The notes beneath the pieces are model-generated. The model searched no databases. It was not told where the DNA came from and saw only the letters and a list, made by a program, of their open reading frames with translations. Of a stretch of DNA of 47,604 nucleotides, positions 42,155 to 47,604 are shown piece by piece. Position 1 is the stretch's first letter. Each line of letters starts with the position of its first letter. This stretch comes from Clostridia bacterium. GTDB lineage: Bacteria; Bacillota; Clostridia; Oscillospirales; CAG-272. Made by a program: the position numbers and the translations under genes. Location of the stretch: the NCBI GenBank assembly GCA_017453325.1, contig JAFTKK010000030.1, forward strand, positions 1 to 47,604, written 5' to 3'.

Positions 42155-43504
42155 ATGGCGCTCTTGACACAAAACGGTGACGCCGTGCCAAACGGCAGCA
42201 CCACCCGCATGGAGGAGGCCGACACTTCCCCCGCCGCAGGCACACCCACCCTCACCTCCCGCCGCCATCTCATTGCCGCCATTCCGCTGATCCTGATCGT
42301 CGGGCTGGTTGCACTTTTGATCATACTGCTCTCGGTAGGCGACCTGATCTTGCCCGAACGCATTCCTCTGTTCCGCAAGGACCTCGTGCCCGTGGCACGT
42401 ACCGTTGAGGGAGCCGACGGCACCGCAGTCATCAAATGGGGCTACGCCGACAAGGACGGCAACGTTGCCATTGACACCAAATTTGAAATGACCCGCGAAT
42501 TTGCGGCGAGCGGTCTTGCCCCTGTAAAGCAAAACGGTCTGTGGGGCTTTATTGACAAGCATGGCAACTTCGTCATTTCCATTCAGTTTGAGGATGCAGA
42601 GCCCTTCACCCGAAACGGCTTCGCCTGCGTCAAGCTGAACGGCTCTTGGGGATACATCAACAGACACGGTGACCTTGTCATCAATCCGCAGTTTGACGAG
42701 GCCTATCCCTTCGCCCAAAACGGCCTTGCCCTGGTCGCCATCGGCGGCAAGTACGGCTATATCAACTCGGAGGGCGTTTATGTGATCGAGCCGCGCTTCG
42801 ATATGGCGCGCCCCTTTGACGATAACGGCTATGCCGCGGTGCTCGCCTTCGATAACTGGGGCATGATCGACAAGCACGGCGAATGGGTCGTCAATCCGCA
42901 GTTTGAGGCCATTGACTCCTTTGCCGATAACGATCTCGCGCTGGTCTTAAAGGATGGCAAGTACGGCTTCATCAACCGCGACGGTATGTACGTGGTCGCC
43001 CCCACCTACGAATACGCAGAATCCTTCAGCGAGGGGCTCGCCCTGGTGAAAAAGGACGGAAAATACGGCTTTATCAACAAAAAGGGCGTGATGGTCATTG
43101 CCCATACCTACACCGATGCACACTCCTTTGCGGAAAACGGCCTTGCTGCCGTTCGCATCGGCGAGCACGCCGATCTTTGGGGCTACATCAACAAAAAGGG
43201 CGAGATCAAGATCGCCGCACAATACACCGAAGCACACGACTTCAAAAACGGCTACGCCGCCGTCAAAAAGGACGGCTGCTGGTTCTATGTGGACAAGGAT
43301 GGCAGCACACCACTCTCCTTCACGGCCGATCACCTTGCCGTTTCGGATTTTGCGAGCGACGGCTACGCTACCGTGATCACAGCCGATGCCGAAACGGGCC
43401 AAACCACCTACTACATCATCGACGAGGACGGAACGCGAAGCGAGAACGGCTTTCTCTTCGTTCTCCCCTACTCCGTCACACAATCCCCCGAAACCAAACG
43501 CTGA
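42155..43504 (+). CDS. Membrane-anchored WG-repeat protein
   Basis: This 449-residue protein has a short N-terminal tail, one transmembrane segment (about residues 39-60, after 'TSRRH') and then nine tandem WG repeats of about 37 residues (for example 'WGFIDKHGNFVISIQF', 'YGYINSEGVYVIEPRF', 'WGYINKKGEIKIAAQY'). The repeats should form beta-hairpin units outside the membrane. WG-repeat proteins are frequent in Clostridia and Bacteroidetes; no general role is established. The start 'MALLTQNGD' is 9 nt after AAGGAG; upstream Mets fall in the promoter. It is monocistronic, with no clear terminator before the next promoter. Confidence 0.92.
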   Translation: MALLTQNGDAVPNGSTTRMEEADTSPAAGTPTLTSRRHLIAAIPLILIVGLVALLIILLSVGDLILPERIPLFRKDLVPVARTVEGADGTAVIKWGYADKDGNVAIDTKFEMTREFAASGLAPVKQNGLWGFIDKHGNFVISIQFEDAEPFTRNGFACVKLNGSWGYINRHGDLVINPQFDEAYPFAQNGLALVAIGGKYGYINSEGVYVIEPRFDMARPFDDNGYAAVLAFDNWGMIDKHGEWVVNPQFEAIDSFADNDLALVLKDGKYGFINRDGMYVVAPTYEYAESFSEGLALVKKDGKYGFINKKGVMVIAHTYTDAHSFAENGLAAVRIGEHADLWGYINKKGEIKIAAQYTEAHDFKNGYAAVKKDGCWFYVDKDGSTPLSFTADHLAVSDFASDGYATVITADAETGQTTYYIIDEDGTRSENGFLFVLPYSVTQSPETKR

Positions 43505-43551
43505 TTCCTGAAATTACCAACCAACCAAGGGGCGCCATCGCGCCCGAACGC

Positions 43552-43580
43552 TTGACTTTTTTCCGTTGATCGGATATAAT
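43552..43580 (+). promoter_or_regulatory. Promoter of the DUF1292 gene (and possibly the RNA behind it)
   Basis: -35 TTGACT (43552-43557), a 17-bp spacer and -10 TATAAT (43575-43580). Confidence 0.88.
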
Positions 43581-43602
43581 AATATTAAGTGAGGTGACTC
43601 CC

Positions 43603-43905
43603 ATGAGCGAAAAAGAAAAGAACGAAATGCAAGAGGTTGAAATCTATACTCTGCAAGATGAAGAGGGTAACGAGCACGAATTCGAGCTGATCGGCACCTG
43701 CGAGAAAAACGGCATCAAATACTATGCCATGATCTCGGTAGAGGATGCTGAAAAGAACGATGATGTGTGCGAGTATACCATTCTGAAGACCGTCGTCGAA
43801 AACGGCGAGGAAACCCTCGTCACCATTGATGATGACGACGAATTTGACGACGTAGCCGATTACTTCGACGATATGTTCGCCTCGGAGATCGATTACGACC
43901 GCTGA
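43603..43905 (+). CDS. DUF1292 family acidic protein
   Basis: This 100-residue, strongly acidic protein has the DUF1292 pattern 'IYTLQDEEGNEHEFELIGTC', 'KYYAMISVED' and an Asp-rich end 'DDDDEFDDVADYFDDMF'. The family is common in Firmicutes and often lies near yrrL/yqgF; its function is unknown. Here it has its own promoter and is followed 5-10 nt later by the structured RNA. The start 'MSEKEKNE' is 6 nt after GAGGTG; a GTG three codons earlier overlaps that site. Confidence 0.9.
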   Translation: MSEKEKNEMQEVEIYTLQDEEGNEHEFELIGTCEKNGIKYYAMISVEDAEKNDDVCEYTILKTVVENGEETLVTIDDDDEFDDVADYFDDMFASEIDYDR

Positions 43906-43910
43906 TTTTT

Positions 43911-44090
43911 GACCGCTGCCTGCTTAGTGCGTGATAATCGGTTGGTGGAGCCGACACGTATTAAATGGAGCCCGCAACGCGTCCCGATACGGTTTGCAGA
44001 CCTCCCTTTTTCTGCATCGATTGACTTGTCTCGACAGAACAAAGGACGCTGGGAGCAGTAAAGCATCGGGCAGGGCACCGCCTTGTGAAA
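43911..44090 (+). ncRNA. ssrS: Structured RNA, probable 6S RNA
   Basis: About 180 non-coding bases fold into a rod. Distant arms pair (GCGTCC at 43979-43984 with GGACGC at 44044-44049; GTGC at 43927-43930 with GCAC at 44075-44078). Local hairpins are TCGGTT/AGCCGA (43938-43954) and TGCAG/CTGCA (43995-44016). The 5' part, with GTGCG followed by GAGCCGACACGTATTA, parallels the E. coli 6S pattern GTTCG...GAGCCGATATTTCATA, and the 3' part GGGCAC parallels GGCATC. 6S RNA binds sigma-A RNA polymerase and mimics an open promoter. The ends are approximate and the assignment rests on remembered family features. Confidence 0.6.
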
Positions 44091-44168
44091 ACAGGGTTCT
44101 GATATATCGGTTACACGGCTCGGCGGGTCATTCTTTTATCACATTCGCGCACGGCGCGAGCAATCGCT

Positions 44169-44210
44169 GCGGCGGCTTTGCGTTAGTGCAAGGCCGCCGC
44201 CTTGCCTTTT
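44169..44210 (+). terminator. Strong hairpin before the SPFH gene
   Basis: A 13-bp stem (44169-44181 with 44188-44200, one T-G pair) and 6-nt loop are followed by CTTGCCTTTT. It may end the RNA transcript. Another small inverted repeat, GCGC/GCGC, lies at about 44147-44158. The T-run is interrupted, so it could instead be a leader element of the SPFH gene. Confidence 0.65.
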
Positions 44211-44239
44211 ACCATATTTTTTGAACGGAGATACATAAC

Positions 44240-45505
44240 ATGGGCATTATCAAAGCAACACTTTCCGCCATCGGCGGCGGCCTTGCCGATACCTGGCAGG
44301 AGGTCATTGAAGCCGACCAAATGAGCGACACCACCGTCTTTGTCAAGGGCGTTAAGGTGCGCAAAAACGACAAGCGTAACAGCAATAAAAAGGGCACCGA
44401 GGACACCATCTCAAACGGCTCCGTGATCCACGTGTACGACAACCAATTCATGCTGCTGGTGGACGGCGGCAAGGTGGTGGACTTCACCGCCGAGCCCGGC
44501 TACTACAAGGTCGACAATTCCGCCATGCCCTCGCTTTTCGCGGGGCAGTTCGGCAAAACGCTTTCCGAAACCTTCAGCCGCATCAAGTACGGTGGCGTTC
44601 CCTCCTCCTCGCAAAAGGCCTACTTTATCAATCTGCAGGAGATCAAGGGCATCAAATTCGGCACCCGTACCCCCGTCAATTACTTTGACAATTTCTATAA
44701 TTCCGAGCTCTTTTTGCGCGCCTTCGGCACCTATTCCGTAAAGGTAACCGACCCGCTTAAATTCTATGCCGAGGCCATTCCGCGCAGCGCGAGCCGCGTT
44801 GACATCAACGATATCAACGAGCAATATATGTCGGAGTTTCTCGAGGCACTCACCGCCGCCATCAACCGTATGTCCGCGGACGGTATCCGCATTTCTCACG
44901 TCGCCTCGAAATCCCGCGAGCTCTCGGATTACATGGCCAAGGAGCTTGATGCCGAATGGAACGCGCTGCGCGGCTTTGAGGTGCTTTCCGTCGGCATTGC
45001 CAGCGTTTCCTATGACGAGGAATCCAAAAAGCTCATCAACATGCGCAATCAGGGCGCCATGCTCGGCGATGCCGCCGTGCGCGAGGGCTACGTACAGGGT
45101 GCCATGGCGCGCGGCTTTGAAAATGCGGGCAGCAATCCCGGCGGCGGTGCCACCACCTTTATGGGTATGGGAATGGGCATGAATGCCGCAGGCGGCTTCG
45201 GCGCCTTTTCCGAGACCAATCGCGCCGCCATGGAGCGCGAGGCTGCTGCCAAGGCAGCCGAGAAACGCGGCTGGACCTGTGCTTGCGGCGCCACCAACGA
45301 GGGCAAATTCTGCTCCGAGTGCGGCAAAAAGCAGCCGAGTGCCGCAGGCGGGTGGGTCTGCCCGAAGTGCGGCAATACCGCCACGGGTAAGTTCTGCTCG
45401 GAATGCGGTGAAAAAGCCCCCGTGGCCGATACGTGGTTCTGCACCGAGTGCGGTACCGAAAACAGCGGCAAATTCTGCTCCGCTTGCGGCAAGAAAAGAG
45501 ACTGA
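44240..45505 (+). CDS. SPFH-domain protein with three zinc ribbons (YdjI-like)
   Basis: This 421-residue protein is of the SPFH / 'virion core protein' type related to B. subtilis YdjI. The SPFH-like part covers about residues 15-280 ('GSVIHVYDNQFMLLVDGGKVV', 20 to 21 residues, then 'YFINLQEIKGIKFGT' and 'ELDAEWNALRGFEVLSVGI'). A Gly/Met-rich linker follows (about 292-325). Then come three zinc ribbons of CxCG...CxxCG form ('CACGATNEGKFCSECGKK', 'CPKCGNTATGKFCSECGE', 'CTECGTENSGKFCSACGK'). It starts a three-gene cassette and probably assembles at the membrane. There is no transmembrane segment. Confidence 0.9.
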   Translation: MGIIKATLSAIGGGLADTWQEVIEADQMSDTTVFVKGVKVRKNDKRNSNKKGTEDTISNGSVIHVYDNQFMLLVDGGKVVDFTAEPGYYKVDNSAMPSLFAGQFGKTLSETFSRIKYGGVPSSSQKAYFINLQEIKGIKFGTRTPVNYFDNFYNSELFLRAFGTYSVKVTDPLKFYAEAIPRSASRVDINDINEQYMSEFLEALTAAINRMSADGIRISHVASKSRELSDYMAKELDAEWNALRGFEVLSVGIASVSYDEESKKLINMRNQGAMLGDAAVREGYVQGAMARGFENAGSNPGGGATTFMGMGMGMNAAGGFGAFSETNRAAMEREAAAKAAEKRGWTCACGATNEGKFCSECGKKQPSAAGGWVCPKCGNTATGKFCSECGEKAPVADTWFCTECGTENSGKFCSACGKKRD

Positions 45506-45508
45506 TCT

Positions 45509-46600
45509 ATGACAGAAGCCGCCGTTACATACCATTGCCCGAATTGCTCTGCGGGGCTTGCATTTGACCCCGGAACGGGTAAATTTTCCTGCGAGTATTG
45601 CCGTTCCGAATTTACGGAGCAGGAGCTGGCGCAAACCGAAACTGCAAAAGCGGCCGAGGATGCCGCCTCCGCGGCGGCAGAGCGCGCAGCCGAGGAAAGC
45701 GAGATCCCCGACGACGAGTTTTGCGCGGGGATACGCACCTATACCTGCTCCGCGTGCGGAGCCGAGATCATGGCGGATGAAAACACCGCCGCCACCTCCT
45801 GCCCCTATTGCCACAATTACGTACTGTTTTCGGGCAGGCTTGCGGGACAGATGAAGCCGCACAAGGTCATTCCCTTCCGGTTTAGCAAGGAGGACGCGCA
45901 AAAGCGTTTTTTCGCCTTCGCAGGCAAAAAGCGTTTTGTGCCGCGCGATTTCGTATCGAAAGAGCAGGTTGATAAAATCTGCGGCATTTACTACCCCTTT
46001 TGGGTCACCGATGCCGACGTGGGCGCCTCCATGACCGCCCGCGCCACCCGCGTGCGCACCTGGCGTGCGGGTGACTATCGCTATACCGAGACCTCCAATT
46101 ATCACATCAGCCGCGCGGGAGAGATCCATTTTGAGGATATCGTCACCCCCGCTATCACCGAGGAGGATCGCGAAATGCTCGACGGCATCCTCCCCTACCC
46201 CTCGGATTCTCTCAAGGAATTTTCCATGCCGTATCTGGCGGGCTTTATCGCCAAAAAGCGTAATATTGAAAAGGAAAGCGTGCGCGAGGCAGTGCGCACA
46301 CGCATGACAAATTACGCCACCACGCTCCTGCGCGGTACCATCGGTGCCTACACCACCGTCACCCCGAACGTACCGCGTCTGCTCACGCGCACCATCCATT
46401 GGGACTATACCCTCATGCCCATTTGGCTGCTTACCTATCAGCACAGAGGCAAGACCTACACCTACGCCATGAACGGCTATACGGGCAAGGTCTGGGGGCG
46501 GCTGCCCGTCAGCGGCAAAAAGCTGGCCATTCTCGGCGCCGCGGTGGGCATTGCAGCAGGCATTATTGCCGCACTCCTGAAGCTCTTTCTCTTCAAATAA
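45509..46600 (+). CDS. Zinc-ribbon membrane protein (YdjG-like)
   Basis: This 363-residue protein has an N-terminal TFIIB-type zinc ribbon ('HCPNCSAGLAFDPGTGKF', 'CEYCRSEF'), an Ala/Glu-rich helix (about 45-68) and a second zinc ribbon ('CSACGAEIMADENTAATSC', 'CPYCHN'). A beta-rich domain ('KICGIYYPFWVTDADVG', 'HWDYTLMPIWLLTYQHRGK') precedes a single C-terminal transmembrane segment (about 338-360). It resembles B. subtilis YdjG, which with YdjH anchors a PspA-like protein at the membrane. It follows the SPFH gene by 3 nt. Confidence 0.87.
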   Translation: MTEAAVTYHCPNCSAGLAFDPGTGKFSCEYCRSEFTEQELAQTETAKAAEDAASAAAERAAEESEIPDDEFCAGIRTYTCSACGAEIMADENTAATSCPYCHNYVLFSGRLAGQMKPHKVIPFRFSKEDAQKRFFAFAGKKRFVPRDFVSKEQVDKICGIYYPFWVTDADVGASMTARATRVRTWRAGDYRYTETSNYHISRAGEIHFEDIVTPAITEEDREMLDGILPYPSDSLKEFSMPYLAGFIAKKRNIEKESVREAVRTRMTNYATTLLRGTIGAYTTVTPNVPRLLTRTIHWDYTLMPIWLLTYQHRGKTYTYAMNGYTGKVWGRLPVSGKKLAILGAAVGIAAGIIAALLKLFLFK

Positions 46601-46612
46601 GGGGGGTACGGT

Positions 46613-47425
46613 ATGAAAAAGACACTTTTGATCTGTACACTCACGCTTCTGCTTTTTCTGTCGGCAGGCATGCCCTCGGGAGCGACAGAGCAAGCCCCCG
46701 CGCAGCAAACGGCGGTTACTGTCGTTGATATGTTGGATGTTTTAACACCGACAGAGGAGCGCAGCCTGGCGCCCGCCATTGACACACACGGTATCTCCTT
46801 TTACCTCATCACCATGGAAACGGCATTTTCCGATGACCGTTTAAGTGACCACCAAGTATATAGCGTCTGCAACTTTGGCGAGGAGGCTCTTTATCGCGTC
46901 CCCGATGCCATCGTCCTGGTCGTGCGTCTGGTAAGCGCGGAAGGCACCTTTTATTACGATATGTACACCTACGGTGAGGCTTACGACATCTTTTCCAATT
47001 ACGATGTTGACCGCACGCTGGATGCCGACGAGGTGTACGGCAATCTAAAGTCCGGAAATATCGCGGACGGCGCTACGGCATTTTTCCGCCTCTGCGCCAC
47101 CGAAATTGACGGGCACTACGAGGCTTTGGCAGCCAAGGAACGGCGCCGGCCCCTCGTGGTTGCGCTGATCGCCGTCGGCACGGGCGTGCTGGCGGGAGGC
47201 ATCAGCGTACTCGCAGTATTCCTTTGCTACCGCAAAAAGCAGCACGGTGAGACCTATCCGCTTGACCGCTATGCACGTCTCAACCTCACCCACCGCGAGG
47301 ATCGCTTCGTCGGCAGCTTCGTCACGCGCGTGCGCGTGCGCTCCGAGGGCGGCGGCCATCACGGAAGCGGCGGAGGTGGCGGCTTCCGCGGTGGCGGAGG
47401 CGGAGGCTTCCGCGGCGGCAGATGA
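46613..47425 (+). CDS. TPM-domain membrane protein (YdjH-like)
   Basis: This 270-residue protein has a signal peptide (residues 1 to about 24, 'KKTLLICTLTLLLFLSAG'). A TPM domain follows outside the membrane (about 35-165, starting 'VVDMLDVLTPTEERSL', then 'GISFYLITMETAF' and 'DAIVLVVRLVSAEGTFYYD'), then a transmembrane helix (about 182-207). The cytoplasmic tail ends in Gly-rich repeats ('GGGGGFRGGGGGGFRGG'). It completes the SPFH/zinc-ribbon/TPM cassette. GGGGGG-type purines lie before the ATG. The terminator expected after it is interrupted by an IS element. Confidence 0.9.
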   Translation: MKKTLLICTLTLLLFLSAGMPSGATEQAPAQQTAVTVVDMLDVLTPTEERSLAPAIDTHGISFYLITMETAFSDDRLSDHQVYSVCNFGEEALYRVPDAIVLVVRLVSAEGTFYYDMYTYGEAYDIFSNYDVDRTLDADEVYGNLKSGNIADGATAFFRLCATEIDGHYEALAAKERRRPLVVALIAVGTGVLAGGISVLAVFLCYRKKQHGETYPLDRYARLNLTHREDRFVGSFVTRVRVRSEGGGHHGSGGGGGFRGGGGGGFRGGR

Positions 47426-47463
47426 TCCCGACACATCATAAAAAAGCCCCCGTTGGCAGAATA

Positions 47464-47604
47464 TGAACTGCCCCAAATTGTGCGGACAGCACAAAAAGCC
47501 CCGGGGGTGTAGTAATTAAGCAACAAACTGGCATCGTTTTTCAAGCGGTGTCAGTTTTGTTTTTAATTGGATGCGCTCGTTGTTGTAAAAGTGGATGTAG
47601 GCAC
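47464..47604 (-). mobile_element. IS3-family insertion sequence, one end (continues past the window)
   Basis: The element begins at 47464 with a terminal repeat starting TGAACTGCCCC and ending GTGCGGACA (47464-47487), typical of the IS150/IS3 group. Inside lies the C-terminal end of its transposase on the minus strand. The other end lies outside the window. The bases just before it, ATA (47461-47463), could be one copy of a short target duplication. Confidence 0.88.
47516..47604 (-). CDS. IS3-family transposase OrfB, C-terminal 28 residues (partial)
   Basis: The minus-strand frame reads 'AYIHFYNNERIQLKTKLTPL' and then 'EKRCQFVA' before TAA. 'YNNERIQLKxK..P' is the conserved C-terminal signature of IS3-family integrase-type transposases (DDE catalytic domain). 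The gene is cut by the window edge, so its intactness cannot be judged. Confidence 0.93.
   Translation of the reverse strand, partial: AYIHFYNNERIQLKTKLTPLEKRCQFVA

Noticed and set aside
43911-44090. tmRNA, RNase P RNA or SRP RNA as the identity of the structured RNA
   Set aside because: There is no tRNA-like end with a tag frame, no GAGGAAAGTCC-type P RNA core and no GGAAGGAAGCA-type SRP apical loop.

Overview
The window looks like a chromosomal segment of an anaerobic, spore-forming member of the Clostridia, most like a gut-dwelling Oscillospirales-type organism. The evidence is a class III (oxygen-sensitive) ribonucleotide reductase with its activase, SpoVT, the clostridial IspH-S1 fusion, T-box leaders on thrS and tyrS, DUF1836, DUF1292 and DUF2188 proteins, AGGAGG-type ribosome sites and sigma-A promoters close to consensus. 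No ribosomal RNA gene is present, so the placement is by gene content only. Most genes are GC-rich by eye; the GH28 gene at 5.9-7.3 kb looks AT-richer.

Layout. 0-0.6 kb: tRNA-Pro and tRNA-Leu read leftward, followed by a truncated tRNA-Leu copy embedded in a row of small hairpins. 0.7-1.25 kb: a DUF2188-DUF1294 pair. 1.25-2.8 kb, leftward: an unknown 100-residue protein and TmcAL, which consumes acetate to modify tRNA-Met. 2.9-5.9 kb: acetate kinase and phosphoglycerate mutase. 6-7.3 kb: a GH28-fold protein with an altered active site. 7.6-10.2 kb, leftward: a methylglyoxal-synthase-like gene, then T-box-controlled thrS. 10.3-15.8 kb, leftward: an operon of RpiR regulator, flavoprotein, cmk, plsC and ispH-rpsA. 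16-17.5 kb: T-box-controlled tyrS. 17.5-23 kb: an L-fucose catabolic unit with a divergent AraC regulator (fucI, fucU, fucA, sugar kinase). 23-26.5 kb, leftward: a DUF4838 protein bracketed by two identical 43-bp hairpins, then a secreted transglutaminase-like protein. 26.6-28.2 kb: prfB plus a small membrane protein. 28.3-30.6 kb: serC-serA. 30.8-31.4 kb: spoVT. 31.5-37 kb, leftward: a small exopolysaccharide cluster headed by a DUF1836 gene. 37.2-39.9 kb: nrdD-nrdG behind an NrdR box. 40.3-41.9 kb: prfC. 42.2-43.9 kb: a membrane-anchored WG-repeat protein and a DUF1292 protein. 43.9-44.1 kb: a structured non-coding RNA, probably 6S RNA. 44.2-47.4 kb: an SPFH, zinc-ribbon and TPM-domain cassette resembling Bacillus ydjI-ydjG-ydjH. 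47.46 kb to the end: one end of an IS3-family element.

How the genes work together. Fucose is isomerised, phosphorylated and cleaved to DHAP and L-lactaldehyde; phosphoglycerate mutase and acetate kinase belong to the downstream fermentation. Translation is strongly represented (two tRNAs, thrS, tyrS, prfB, prfC, TmcAL, an S1-type protein). The items most worth a second look are the hairpin array and tRNA fragment at the left edge, the mgsA-like gene lacking canonical catalytic residues, the DUF4838 gene between identical hairpins beside the fucose unit, the hairpin that hides the spoVT ribosome site, the 24-bp palindrome at the serC promoter, and the SPFH/zinc-ribbon/TPM cassette next to a probable 6S RNA. 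No single block is clearly a wholly new system; these are the best candidates.
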